Source: Acidisarcina polymorpha (GTDB lineage: Bacteria; Acidobacteriota; Terriglobia; Terriglobales; Acidobacteriaceae). From it: a stretch of DNA of 64,000 nt. The stretch covers positions 5,518,001 through 5,582,000 of the forward strand of contig NZ_CP030840.1 in NCBI RefSeq assembly GCF_003330725.1, given 5' to 3'. Position numbers and translations under genes: made by a program. How positions within the stretch are numbered: position 1 is the first letter of the stretch; each line of letters starts with the position of its first letter. Shown one piece after another: positions 1 to 9,126 of the stretch. The notes below the pieces were generated by a model that worked only from the letters and a program-made list of their open reading frames with translations, made no database searches and was not told the origin of the DNA.

Positions 1-58
1 GCCTGGGCAGTCCTATACTCCAAGCAGTTAGTGGCGGCCGACGATACTCGTCTGGTCG

Positions 59-1600
59 CTATCTCTGGATGGCCGCCGGGTGAAGCTCTGCTAACTCAAC
101 CCGGTTTCGTCCGCTTCGCTTGGCACGGTAGAGGGCCTCGTCCGCAGCTGCGATCAGGTTTTCGGGTGACGTGTCCGATGTCGGCAGCATGGTAGCCGCG
201 CCGACGCTCGCGGTCACAAACCGGTCAACGGTCGAGCCCTCATGCAGGATCTGTAGGGACAAGACCGCGCTGCGCATGGCCTCCGCGACCTTGGCTGCAC
301 CGATCAAGTCGACGTCCGGCAGAATGGCGGCAAACTCCTCTCCCCCGTAGCGAGCGGCAATCTCGCCGGCGCGGCGTAGTGGGCTCTGCAAGGCGCTCGC
401 AATCCGAGACAGGCATTCGTCGCCAGCAGGGTGCCCATACAAGTCATTCAGAGCCTTGAAGCAGTCCACATCGATGATCAGCAGGGATAGCGGACGCCGA
501 TTGCGCAGCGCCCGCTTCCACTCCAACTCAAGGCTCTGGTCGAACTGCCGCCGATTGGGAAGACCGGTCAGTGCATCGTGGAGCGAGAGCTGCTTCAGCC
601 GCGAGTTGGCCTCGCGCAACGCATGCTGGCTTCGAGTCAGCGCGTGTTGGGCGTGCATGTAAGCGCTCTGCAGCAGGGCGGCGCGGAAGCAATAGATCAA
701 GAGCGACAGCGCGATAGCTGAAATACCCAGTTCGAAGTGATGACGTGCGACTAGAGCCCCCAGAGCCAGGACCGCCAGCGTGAACAGAATGGGGCTGCCA
801 TTATTCAACACCAGGGCGAAGGAGTTCATCTCGATCGCTGCGCTCTCCGACTCCGGATCGGCGACAACCAGCCAGCATCCGGCGGTCAGCACCAGAAAGA
901 GAAGATCTCCTAACAGATCGCGATATTGCCCAATGGGCAAAAGGTTGAAGACGCACGAGCCCCGCAGCGGCGTCGCCAAGACAGCAAAGAATAAGAGATA
1001 GACGAAAAGGATCTGGTAAAGCGCCTTCTCTTCGCTGTGCGGTCGGGCAAACAAGCGCAAAAGAGAGGCACCTGCCAGCAACCACGCTCCCGTCCCATAA
1101 ATGATCGAAAGGTTGGGGTTGCCGATGTTCGAAGAATAAGCAAGAGGATGAGACAAAGTTAATTCGATGTACACCAGGATTACGGCAAACACTGCCTGGA
1201 AGCTGTCGATCAACACAAACAGGACGGTATCTCGTCCTTCATTGGAGGTCGAGATGGCCAGTAACACCGGAATGCCATAGACCAGGAAATAAAATTCCGG
1301 TCCCAGTTTGTCGAATTGAGCCAGCCAAGGTAAAACCAGCCTTAGCAGGAACATTGTCGCGCCGATAGCCCAAAGGGAGAGCGCACTAGCGACGAAATCC
1401 CATTTTCTGCGGACTGGTCCCGATGTCCCCGTACTGCGGGCATAACAGGCCACAGCGGCCGAAATCGCACATACCAGCACGAAGACGAGAGAGAGCCGGG
1501 GAGATTGTCCGGAGACGAAGAGCGCGATCGCGTGCAGGGCGAGCAGAAGCCCTATGCCTGAAAAGACCCGTCTTCGCGTCATACCAGACTCATCGTCCAT
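59..1600 (-). CDS. Membrane-anchored diguanylate cyclase (GGDEF)
   Basis: Predicted to make cyclic di-GMP from two GTP. The first ~300 of 513 residues are a run of about nine hydrophobic segments, likely an integral-membrane sensor, followed by a short helical linker and a C-terminal GGDEF domain (about residues 340-500). The active-site loop reads RYGGEEF near residue 412, the catalytically competent GGEEF form. The usual upstream inhibitory site RxxD appears as RAGE, so product feedback may be weak. No EAL domain is present. It is divergent from lysA with only 27 bp between the listed starts, which argues that one of the two starts lies further inside. The family call is firm; the input signal is unknown. 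Confidence 0.9.
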   Translation of the reverse strand: MDDESGMTRRRVFSGIGLLLALHAIALFVSGQSPRLSLVFVLVCAISAAVACYARSTGTSGPVRRKWDFVASALSLWAIGATMFLLRLVLPWLAQFDKLGPEFYFLVYGIPVLLAISTSNEGRDTVLFVLIDSFQAVFAVILVYIELTLSHPLAYSSNIGNPNLSIIYGTGAWLLAGASLLRLFARPHSEEKALYQILFVYLLFFAVLATPLRGSCVFNLLPIGQYRDLLGDLLFLVLTAGCWLVVADPESESAAIEMNSFALVLNNGSPILFTLAVLALGALVARHHFELGISAIALSLLIYCFRAALLQSAYMHAQHALTRSQHALREANSRLKQLSLHDALTGLPNRRQFDQSLELEWKRALRNRRPLSLLIIDVDCFKALNDLYGHPAGDECLSRIASALQSPLRRAGEIAARYGGEEFAAILPDVDLIGAAKVAEAMRSAVLSLQILHEGSTVDRFVTASVGAATMLPTSDTSPENLIAAADEALYRAKRSGRNRVELAELHPAAIQR

Positions 1601-1627
1601 TTTGGGAGAGAAAAGCGGTGTTTCTTT

Positions 1628-3010
1628 ATGACAGGAGAAGATAGCCTATTCTTGGCACTTTCAGTGTGCCTGTTTTCGAACTCATTGCAGTCAGTTGAAT
1701 GCGAGGCATTTATCTTTCCAGGTTCCTTTAGTGCTAATTCTGGCAAGCGGTCTCAGAATGCCCGTCTTGCTCCTCTTCACACTTTGGCTCGGAAGTATAA
1801 CACGCCAGTTTACGTTTACTCGGCGGACCAAATCGTTGCTCGCGTCCGGATGTTCGCGAGGGCCTTTCAAGAGATTCCCCATCTTGTGTGTTATTCGGTC
1901 AAAGCGAATTCCACGCTCGCCATTTTGAAGTTGATCGACCAGCAAGATGCGGGTTTCGACATCGTCTCAGGGGGAGAGCTGGAGCGCGTCCTGACTCTGG
2001 GCAAAAAAGCGGCGCATCGTGTGGTGTTTTCCGGAGTCGGGAAGACTGCTGTCGAATTAGACCTCGCCTTGCGCTCTGACATTTTAATTTTCAATGTAGA
2101 GAGTGAAGCGGAGATCGAGCTGCTTGCCGAACGCGCTCGCAAGCTCCGCATTCAGGCGAAGATAGCCTTGCGCGTCAATCCCGATGTCTTTGCCGAGACC
2201 CATCCGTACATCTCGACCGGCCTGCGGGAGCACAAGTTCGGCATAGATATCCGGAAGGCGCGGGCAGTGTACCGGGCCGCCGCGAAGTTCCGCTACCTCG
2301 ATCCCTGCGGCGTCAGTGTCCACATCGGCTCACAGATCCGCAGCGCCGAGCCTTTTGGAGCCGCTATCTCCCGAGTCGTTGACCTTGTCGTGCAACTCCG
2401 GCGCGACGGTCTGAACATCCGATACGTCGATGCTGGCGGAGGCCTCGGCATTGATTACCATGCCAATGCCGGGACGGCCGGATTGGGCGGCAGCTTCGAT
2501 GCCGAAGCGCATGTTCACGCTTATGCCAAGACTCTCTCTGAACCGTTGCAGCAGCTGGAAGGAAACGTCACGCTCTTACTTGAACCAGGCCGCTTTCTGG
2601 TCGCGCAAGCCGGTCTGCTCCTCACCCGTGTCCTTTACGTAAAGAAGAATGGAAAGAAGACATTCGTAATCACGGACGCGGGGATGAACGACCTGATTCG
2701 TCCGGCGCTCTACCATGCGCATCACGAGATTGTGCCGATCGAACCCAGACCAGGGCGCAAGCGGCTGGTCGATGTTGTGGGTCCGGTCTGTGAGACGGGC
2801 GACTTCTTTGCCCGGGATCGTTTGCTTCCCGAGTTGCGCGCGGGCGACCTGGTTGCCATTCTCGATGCGGGCGCCTACGGTAACTCGCTCAGTTCCAACT
2901 ACAACTCCCGTCCTCGTCCCGCTGAGGTACTCATTGAAGGCAGGCACACCCGGTTGATCCGGCGACGAGAGACGATTCAGGATCTTATTCGGCCCGAGCT
3001 GGAGGTGTGA
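1628..3010 (+). CDS. lysA: Diaminopimelate decarboxylase
   Basis: Final step of lysine synthesis: PLP-dependent decarboxylation of meso-diaminopimelate. It is an alanine-racemase-fold group IV decarboxylase with the PLP lysine in CYSVKANS (K92 of this ORF), the glycine-rich DAGGGLGIDY (about 268-277), EPGRF (about 319) and the substrate-binding cysteine in CETGDFF (about C388). The length of 460 aa is roughly 40 more than usual. The first ~20 residues are hydrophobic and unlike the family, and the ATG lies only 27 bp from the divergent cyclase start, so the real start is probably later, for example the in-frame TTG at 1685. Cytoplasmic; no other lysine gene is adjacent. Confidence 0.93.
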   Translation: MTGEDSLFLALSVCLFSNSLQSVECEAFIFPGSFSANSGKRSQNARLAPLHTLARKYNTPVYVYSADQIVARVRMFARAFQEIPHLVCYSVKANSTLAILKLIDQQDAGFDIVSGGELERVLTLGKKAAHRVVFSGVGKTAVELDLALRSDILIFNVESEAEIELLAERARKLRIQAKIALRVNPDVFAETHPYISTGLREHKFGIDIRKARAVYRAAAKFRYLDPCGVSVHIGSQIRSAEPFGAAISRVVDLVVQLRRDGLNIRYVDAGGGLGIDYHANAGTAGLGGSFDAEAHVHAYAKTLSEPLQQLEGNVTLLLEPGRFLVAQAGLLLTRVLYVKKNGKKTFVITDAGMNDLIRPALYHAHHEIVPIEPRPGRKRLVDVVGPVCETGDFFARDRLLPELRAGDLVAILDAGAYGNSLSSNYNSRPRPAEVLIEGRHTRLIRRRETIQDLIRPELEV

Positions 3011-3126
3011 ACGCGAGCGGGATAAAGAAACGACGCGGTTTTCAGGTATCGGCAGAGGGGGCGAATGCCCCCGAAGAAGGGATGAAACTGGCGGGATAGT
3101 CTTATATCGAAATTACAGAATAATGT

Positions 3127-3597
3127 TTACGGATTCAGCAGCGAATTCGCTCCAGCGGTACTCTTCTGGGCCCCGATTGCGTACGGTAACGAAGCCTGGT
3201 TGCTGGGCTCTGCCTGAGCTCCATCATGGTTGGGCCCAAGTCCGAGCTTGATTAAGGCACGCGAATCGGGAGTAATCTTCGTCTGCCAACCCTGGTCTGC
3301 CTGAAACTTGGTCATGGCTGCCTGGCTTTCGGCATCCCACTGGCCGCTGGGTTCGCCCGACAGGTAGTGTTCACGGATGAGCGCAGTCTGGATCTCACGA
3401 GCGCGTTCTGGTTCGATCTGACGCTGGCCGTGAATCTGATGGGAGGCCGACTTCTTCTTGACCGTTTTGGAGTGACCGGACGTAGCGCTACGATGGGTAC
3501 GTGTCGCGGACGCGGGGAGTGCCCACAGGGCGCCGGCGAGAGCGACTGCGGGAATGACTATCTTGCAAGCTCGAACTGAAAGCATGCGGAACCTCAC
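3127..3597 (-). CDS. Secreted small protein with peptidoglycan-binding-like domain
   Basis: A 156-aa protein starting at GTG, or at the ATG at 3585. Residues 1-31 form a signal peptide ending PASA. A basic Ser/Lys/His-rich linker follows. Residues about 63-115 (REIQTALIREHYL...KFQADQGW...LIKLGLG) have the three-helix pattern of peptidoglycan-binding domain type 1, with the usual leading helix and the W/Q-rich helix. The C-terminal tail is low complexity. It probably sits in the periplasm or cell wall. It stands alone upstream of htrA's 3' end on the same strand. The domain call is by pattern only. Confidence 0.7.
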   Translation of the reverse strand: MRFRMLSVRACKIVIPAVALAGALWALPASATRTHRSATSGHSKTVKKKSASHQIHGQRQIEPERAREIQTALIREHYLSGEPSGQWDAESQAAMTKFQADQGWQTKITPDSRALIKLGLGPNHDGAQAEPSNQASLPYAIGAQKSTAGANSLLNP

Positions 3598-3670
3598 ATC
3601 GAAAAGGTAACGTCGTTACTTTGTGGTAAAGCGATCTTTCTTCAGGTTAATCGGCGCCTTCCAGGATTGC

Positions 3671-3711
3671 AACAAAAGAGAGCCGGCAACTGCATATTGG
3701 CAGTTACCGGC
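3671..3711 (-). terminator. Rho-independent terminator after htrA
   Basis: A 12-bp stem (3682-3693 with 3700-3711, one mismatch, 6-nt loop). Read on the minus strand it is followed by a T-rich run (complement of 3671-3681). It lies 36 bp past the htrA stop codon. Confidence 0.75.
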
Positions 3712-3746
3712 ACCCAAATAGACACCTGGCCGAACCAAAAAGGATC

Positions 3747-5420
3747 CTAAGGCAAGGTTCCAGCACGGAAGACGCTTCCGCTCTTTGGGCTTCGTGGGTC
3801 AATGAGTTCAAGCACCACGTCCTGACCAGACTTCAGCGCGGAAATTGCCGAGCGGAACTCCTGAAGGTTAGCGACCTTCTGTTTGTTGACGCTGATAATG
3901 ACGCCACCTTGGGCAACGCCAATCTCGTCTGCAAACGAGCCCGGTTTTACCGCTTGCACCAGGACGCCATGAATCCCGGTCTTAGCTGCCGCAGCCGCCG
4001 GCACGTCACCCACGGTGAGGCCGAGCTTCGTCTCGCTGCCGTTTTGCTGGTCCTGGCCCTGGCTGTCGTCGCTTTCGGCAACTTGGTTGTTGGCGAAGAC
4101 CTTGCTGCGATCACCGATGGTGATTGTGGCTGTCTGATTGCCGCCATTACGAAGATAGCCGAGCTTGGCTGTGGAGCCTGGCCGGCGTCCCGCAATCTCA
4201 TTGACTAAATCGTCACCATCCTTGATCGGCCTTCCATCGATCGAGACGATAATGTCGCCCGCCTTGAGCCCACCCTTGTCGCCGGGTCCACCGGGCTGAA
4301 CGAAGCTGACCAGTACACCTGTTTTGAATCCATAGACGCGGCCTACAGCACTGGGCAGGTCCGGCTGGAATTGAATGCCAATGGACCCCCGGGTGACCTT
4401 GTGGTCCGGCCCAATCAGCTGGTTATAGGTGCTGACAACGGTGTTGGACGGCATCGCGAACCCAATTCCCTGGTAGCCCGCCGACTGGGTATAAATGGCC
4501 GTATTGACGCCGATGACTTCCCCATCCATATTCAGCAGCGGTCCACCCGAGTTACCAGGATTGATCGCTGCGTCGGTCTGGATGAAGTGTTGGAACTGGC
4601 CTTTCACGCCTTTTTCGATGGTGCGGTTCTTAGCCGAAACGATGCCCGCGGTCACCGTCTGTGACAGATCGAATGGGCTTCCAATGGCGATGACCCAGTC
4701 GCCAACTTGTTCGGAATCAGAATTGCCCAGCTTTACGGTGGGCAACGGCTCTTTCGGTTCGATCTTGATGACCGCGATATCGGTATCTTTATCGACACCG
4801 ACAACCCGGGCGGGGCGACCCTGCTCGCCCTCTGGATCGGTGGACAATTTCACAAAGATCTTGTCGGCTTTATCGACAACGTGATTGTTGGTGATGATGT
4901 AGCCTTTCGGGTCGACAATGAAGCCGGATCCGAGAGACTCACGAACGCCACCGCCGTCCTCAGGGCCACCCTGGTCGGGACCGCCGAAAAAGCGATTGAA
5001 GAAATCCTGGAATCCCGGAGGCACGTTCTGGCCCTGGCCTCCTTGACCGCCCTGCCCGCCCTGATCATCCTGATCGTCGTCGTCGCCCGGCGCCTGCTCG
5101 TCATCCGGGGAACTGGGCGCCTGCTGACGGCTATGGGGGTTCTTCCGGCGCAGGGAAGAACTCGCCTTGGGTAGCGTCTCGGTATTGATGTTCACTACCG
5201 CCGGACCCACCTGCTTGGCGATCTGGGAAAACGTGTTCGAAAGCACTTTGGGATTGGGAACCCGTAGCGGGCTTGCATCCGAACTATCGACCTTGGCTTC
5301 CTGTCCCTTGACGCCATGCGCCACCACGGAGCCGATGAGAATACCGGCAGACAGTGTGGCAAGAATTGTAAAAGTAGTAGCGAGTCGGCTAACGCGGAGC
5401 CGCTCAAGCAGCGATTTCAT
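3747..5420 (-). CDS. htrA: HtrA/Deg-family periplasmic serine protease with two PDZ domains
   Basis: Envelope quality-control protease and chaperone. An N-terminal membrane anchor or signal (residues 15-36) precedes a trypsin-like domain with triad H180 (NNHVV), D214 (DTDIAV) and S291 (GNSGGP). Two PDZ domains follow (about 345-435 and 465-555). Between the anchor and the protease lies an unusually long acidic and Gly/Gln-rich linker (about 95-160) containing GGQGGQGGQG, replacing the shorter LA-loop region of E. coli DegP. The length of 557 aa exceeds the usual 450-500 because of this insert. A good ribosome site (GAGGTAA) lies 9 nt before the ATG. Monocistronic, with a strong terminator downstream. 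Confidence 0.95.
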   Translation of the reverse strand: MKSLLERLRVSRLATTFTILATLSAGILIGSVVAHGVKGQEAKVDSSDASPLRVPNPKVLSNTFSQIAKQVGPAVVNINTETLPKASSSLRRKNPHSRQQAPSSPDDEQAPGDDDDQDDQGGQGGQGGQGQNVPPGFQDFFNRFFGGPDQGGPEDGGGVRESLGSGFIVDPKGYIITNNHVVDKADKIFVKLSTDPEGEQGRPARVVGVDKDTDIAVIKIEPKEPLPTVKLGNSDSEQVGDWVIAIGSPFDLSQTVTAGIVSAKNRTIEKGVKGQFQHFIQTDAAINPGNSGGPLLNMDGEVIGVNTAIYTQSAGYQGIGFAMPSNTVVSTYNQLIGPDHKVTRGSIGIQFQPDLPSAVGRVYGFKTGVLVSFVQPGGPGDKGGLKAGDIIVSIDGRPIKDGDDLVNEIAGRRPGSTAKLGYLRNGGNQTATITIGDRSKVFANNQVAESDDSQGQDQQNGSETKLGLTVGDVPAAAAAKTGIHGVLVQAVKPGSFADEIGVAQGGVIISVNKQKVANLQEFRSAISALKSGQDVVLELIDPRSPKSGSVFRAGTLP

Positions 5421-5610
5421 TCAGGTCTTACCTCGTGTGTTCAGGAGACGTAGTGGGCCAAAGACCCAACAACCTAGTATATCGAGTTCATTGCAGCCGG
5501 TTTGACGGGCAGGGCTTAATCCATAGCACCCTGCACAAATAGACGTCATACCAGCGCATTCAGTCACTGCCCGTGCCTATCAGATGCGGCTCGTCCGAGG
5601 CGGGTTCAGG

Positions 5611-6585
5611 CTACGGCCGGTTTGTTGGAGACAACAAGGCGTTTGTCTCGATCTGGGCCGTGAAAAGTTCGGTGAGCCCGATTCCGGCAAGGATCAGAAG
5701 GGCGCCAAGAGCCTGACTCTGGCCGAGTCCTTCGTGAAGAAAAAGCAGGGACGTAATCCACGCAAATACGGGTTCGCCGGCAAGGATTAATGCGGTGTGG
5801 CTAGCAGCCAGATGTTGCTGTGCCCAACTTTGGATAGTAAAGGCCGCTGCCGTGGACAGGACGGCGCTGACCAGCAAGGCGACCAGAAGTCGCAACGTCA
5901 GGTAAATTCGCGGATGCTCCAGCAAAGGCAAGCTGATCCCCATGAACAAGGTGCAGAAACCGATCTGCAGCAAGGCGAGCTGCTCAAAGTGAATGCGTTT
6001 CGCCAAGTGGGCGAGAGTCAATAGATGGAAGGCAAACGAGAGCGCGCAGCCTAAGGTAAGTAGGTCGCCCCGGTTGATCCCTGCCATCCGCCAGCCCCCG
6101 GCTCGAGAAAGAACTCCGGGAGCGGTCAACAATGTAATCCCTAACAATGCAACCGCTGCACCCGCATAGGCGTTCCATCCAGGGCGCAAGGATCCCGGCG
6201 CCCGAACTGCGGGCATCACTGACAAGAGAGGAACTAGCACCACGGTCAATCCGGTAAGAAAAGCCGATTTGGAGGGTGTGGTCAGCGCCAATCCAGAGGT
6301 TTGGAATTGATAGCCCAAAGCCAGGAAGAATCCGGCGACAGCGCCTCCAGCGAGGGTCTGTGCGCTCAAAGCCGGCAGATGGCGCCGATAGATCACGATC
6401 AGGCAAACCGACGCCAGCGCCATGCGAATCAGATTGAAGAGCAAGGGTGAGATGTCGCTCAGTGCATCCTTGACCAGGACGAAAGACCCGCCCCAAACCA
6501 CAACTACTGCAAGCAGGAGCAGGTGCGCCAGTAGTCTCTGCGACTTACCAGATTGAGGGTCTTTAGCGGCCAATGGAGAATCCAC
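5611..6585 (-). CDS. EamA/DMT-family transporter (RhaT/YdcZ-like permease)
   Basis: Ten-helix drug/metabolite transporter with two EamA repeats (for example WGGSFVLVKDAL in the first helix), probably exporting a small metabolite across the inner membrane. The substrate cannot be read from sequence. The open frame extends back to 6723, inside the M20 peptidase gene, but that part is Cys/Arg-rich and non-hydrophobic. The GTG at 6585, 22 bp after the peptidase stop, gives a normal ~324-aa protein and is the preferred start, although no clear Shine-Dalgarno is seen. It likely forms the last gene of a truA-peptidase-permease run. Confidence 0.82.
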   Translation of the reverse strand: MDSPLAAKDPQSGKSQRLLAHLLLLAVVVVWGGSFVLVKDALSDISPLLFNLIRMALASVCLIVIYRRHLPALSAQTLAGGAVAGFFLALGYQFQTSGLALTTPSKSAFLTGLTVVLVPLLSVMPAVRAPGSLRPGWNAYAGAAVALLGITLLTAPGVLSRAGGWRMAGINRGDLLTLGCALSFAFHLLTLAHLAKRIHFEQLALLQIGFCTLFMGISLPLLEHPRIYLTLRLLVALLVSAVLSTAAAFTIQSWAQQHLAASHTALILAGEPVFAWITSLLFLHEGLGQSQALGALLILAGIGLTELFTAQIETNALLSPTNRP

Positions 6586-6607
6586 ACCAGCGAATTTTGG
6601 CGAAGAG

Positions 6608-7969
6608 TTAATCGGCTGAACCCGCAAGCGCGAGCAGCAGGAGCAGAATTCGTCGCAATCCGGTCTCGCGATCTCGTGAGTCGTACCACTCCGCATAGGT
6701 ATGAACCCCGCCGCCATCTCCACCTGCGCCTATACTCACCGCCTCGATGCCCAGCGACAGCGGAATATTCGCATCCGTAGAGGCGGTTCGCAGCTCGGTA
6801 CGAATTCCCAGGTGGCGGTCGACGGCTCGCAGCGCCTCGAGGATCTTTGCGTCTTCCGGCAACGCTGCCGCCGGTCGATCGCCGATTTTCCTTATGGCGA
6901 AACCAACAACCTTAGCGCTACCCTTAGCGCCCCCCGGTCCATTCCCCCGCAGGACCTGCCGATTCGCCGCAAGCACGACATCTTCAACCGCGCGATGCAG
7001 TTCGACTTCCAGCCGAATGAGTTGCTCAGCATCGGTCGAGCGGAAGTCAAAGCGGGCGGACGCACTCTCCGGTATGGCGTTTACGGAAGTTCCGCCTTCA
7101 ATCGTGCCCACGTTCATCGTCGTTCTGGGGGATTCGCCCAGCTTCAACTCCGACAGCCTTGAAATAACAGTGCTTAGCAGGACAATTGGATTGGGCGTCC
7201 CGGCATCGGTCCACGAATGACCGCCCGGCGCGGTAATCGTTACCATGAAGCGGCGGCTGCCCAAAGCCTGACTCACGACGATCTCATGCCCCGCTCCGTC
7301 AAGGACCAGGTTCGCAGCGATCCGTCCTCGCCATGGCGGTTGCAGATACAGATGCCGCATTCCTCGGAGGTCTCCATCTCCCTCCTCACCGACATTGCCA
7401 GCGAAGAGGATTCCGCGCTGAAGGGGGAGCACGATCGCGCTCTCTGCGATCGCCTTGAGAGCTGCGGCAATCGCCAGTAGACCCGCTAAACCTGCTCCGT
7501 TATCGCAGGCGCCCGGAGCTTGGAGCCGGCTGCCTTCTCGTTTAGGCCGAATGGGCAGCCCGGGAGGAAAGATGGTGTCGATATGTGCCGAAAGAAGGAT
7601 CCAGCCAGCCTCGGGCGCTACCGAGGGAGGGCAAGAGCCGAGAACATTGCCGGTCGAGTCTATCTCAACTTGATCAAGCCCCAATTCCCGAAAGCGGTCG
7701 GCGAGCCACGCCGCCCGCTGCTCCTCATGGAATGGTGGCGCGGCTATCGCAACCAATTCCGCCTGCCAGTCCATAATTCTCGGTTCTTGAAGGTGCATCC
7801 ACTGAAAAGCCTCATGCACCGCTCGCTGGGCGGCGAGATGAATCACCCGCGAAAAGGCCGAAGCTCGTCCAAGGTCAGACATCAGAAGTCTCAGGTTAGC
7901 ATCCGCTGCCATCGTTCGTTGGAGCCGGCCTCTTCGAGCGTTCTCCAAGCCTTCAGGATTGTCAGCCAC
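6608..7969 (-). CDS. M20-family zinc metallopeptidase
   Basis: Predicted co-catalytic zinc exopeptidase or deacylase (peptidase T / acetylornithine deacetylase superfamily). Metal-site motifs are visible: SAHIDT, CDNGAGLAGLL (bridging Asp), the GEEGDGD Glu pair (general base plus ligand), the GGHSWTDAG dimerisation-domain histidine, and a late histidine in GGVHTYAEWYDS. The GTG at 7969 has GAGGTAA about 9 nt upstream, so the 453-aa form is preferred over internal ATGs at 7912 and 7882. It follows truA by 57 bp and is followed by the EamA permease, whose frame overlaps its 3' end. Substrate unknown; likely cytoplasmic. Confidence 0.85.
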   Translation of the reverse strand: MADNPEGLENARRGRLQRTMAADANLRLLMSDLGRASAFSRVIHLAAQRAVHEAFQWMHLQEPRIMDWQAELVAIAAPPFHEEQRAAWLADRFRELGLDQVEIDSTGNVLGSCPPSVAPEAGWILLSAHIDTIFPPGLPIRPKREGSRLQAPGACDNGAGLAGLLAIAAALKAIAESAIVLPLQRGILFAGNVGEEGDGDLRGMRHLYLQPPWRGRIAANLVLDGAGHEIVVSQALGSRRFMVTITAPGGHSWTDAGTPNPIVLLSTVISRLSELKLGESPRTTMNVGTIEGGTSVNAIPESASARFDFRSTDAEQLIRLEVELHRAVEDVVLAANRQVLRGNGPGGAKGSAKVVGFAIRKIGDRPAAALPEDAKILEALRAVDRHLGIRTELRTASTDANIPLSLGIEAVSIGAGGDGGGVHTYAEWYDSRDRETGLRRILLLLLALAGSAD

Positions 7970-8026
7970 AGCAGCTTACCTCGAGGCTAGAGGAGCAGGA
8001 CGCTCGAGCAACAGACTGCGCAGAAG

Positions 8027-8857
8027 TTAATAGCGGACATCGACGAGAAAAAGACCTCGCGCGGGTGCTGTCGATCCAGCGGCGCTCCTGGTCTTGGCCG
8101 CCAGGATCTCCGCGATCGCCGCGGCGGCCAGGTTCCCACGGCCAACATCCAGGAACGTGCCGACCAGGTTGCGCACCATGTGGTGGAGAAATCCGCTTCC
8201 CGTGACCCGGTAGATTAGAAGGTTTCCCTCCATGTCCCAGGAGGAATTATGAATGGTTCGCACGAAACTAGGTTGAGAATTGGGGTTCTCGTCTCTCACG
8301 TTCCGATCGGGATCGTTGGCTGCAAAGGAGCTAAAGTCATGCTCTCCTATTACTTGCGCAGCAGCCAGGGTCATCGCTTCCAGGTCCAGAGGCCAATTCA
8401 AAGCGTAGGCATAGCGAGCGAGGAAAGGCGAACAGAGGTCATCTCGGAAGATCCGGTATTCGTAGGTTTTGCTCGTTGCGCTATGGCGCGCGTGGAAGCC
8501 GATCGGCGCTATCTCTGCAGCGAGGACGCGAATCGAAGCCGGCAGGCTGCGGTTCAACGCACGCTGCAAATTGGCCGGTGGAATAGGGGCCGCCAGGAGG
8601 CAAGAAGCTACCTGGGCAAGCGCATGAACGCCAGCGTCGGTTCTACCCGAGCCTTGAGGCAGAACTCGTTCTCCCACGATTCGGTAAATCGCATCGGACA
8701 ATTCGCCTTGGATCGTCGGTTGATTCGGTTGAACCTGCCATCCATGAAAGTCGGTGCCGTCATAGGCCAGGGTAAGCTTCCAGTTTTCGCCCTTTTCGTC
8801 CACGGGAGGCGGTTTCCTCACCCTTTTACGCCGAATAAGGCGCGAATATCCCCACAC
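8027..8857 (-). CDS. truA: tRNA pseudouridine(38-40) synthase
   Basis: Isomerises uridines 38-40 in the tRNA anticodon stem. The catalytic aspartate is in SGRTDAGVHALAQV, and TLAYDGTDFHGWQ and GFLHHMVRNLVG are family signatures. The protein is 276 aa. The first ~25 residues (very Arg/Lys-rich) precede the normal family start, so the GTG at 8803 or 8821 is also possible; none has a convincing Shine-Dalgarno. Cytoplasmic housekeeping enzyme, first gene of a minus-strand run with the M20 peptidase. Confidence 0.95.
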   Translation of the reverse strand: MWGYSRLIRRKRVRKPPPVDEKGENWKLTLAYDGTDFHGWQVQPNQPTIQGELSDAIYRIVGERVLPQGSGRTDAGVHALAQVASCLLAAPIPPANLQRALNRSLPASIRVLAAEIAPIGFHARHSATSKTYEYRIFRDDLCSPFLARYAYALNWPLDLEAMTLAAAQVIGEHDFSSFAANDPDRNVRDENPNSQPSFVRTIHNSSWDMEGNLLIYRVTGSGFLHHMVRNLVGTFLDVGRGNLAAAAIAEILAAKTRSAAGSTAPARGLFLVDVRY

Positions 8858-8989
8858 GACAATTATGAAGGGATTTCGTGTTCGGACCCCCTAAGAGTCG
8901 CAATTCTTGAGGATTCAGAGTTCCAAGCCCGTAGGAATTTGTAGATGCATTCGGCGTCGCGCACCCTGCGGACAACACAGGTTTCCTGG

Positions 8990-9113
8990 CGTCATAATCC
9001 GTGAGCCGGGGCTGGGCGGTAATATAGATCGAGTTTCCCTCCGGTATCCGGCAAGTCGCTAAGTTGCTTGGGATTTGTGCGGCCCGGAAGGAACGAAGGT
9101 CCGGATTATGACG
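8990..9113. ncRNA. Candidate structured RNA closed by a 12-bp perfect inverted repeat
   Basis: CGTCATAATCCG at 8990-9001 is the exact reverse complement of 9102-9113, 100 nt apart. Smaller hairpins lie inside, such as GCAA/TTGC around 9051-9067. It lies in a spacer without ORFs. This could be a small RNA or the leader of the tolC-like gene on the plus strand, or a leader of truA on the minus strand. I do not recognise a named RNA family. The structure is a visual fold only. Confidence 0.45.
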
Positions 9114-9126
9114 TATCAGCTGTAAC

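Noticed and set aside
9074-9104. GGCCCGGAAGGAACGAAGGTCC resembles the GGAA apex of bacterial SRP RNA
   Set aside because: The flanking TCAGG and AGCAG residues of SRP helix 8 are missing, and the GGAA lies far from the centre of the 8990-9113 stem.
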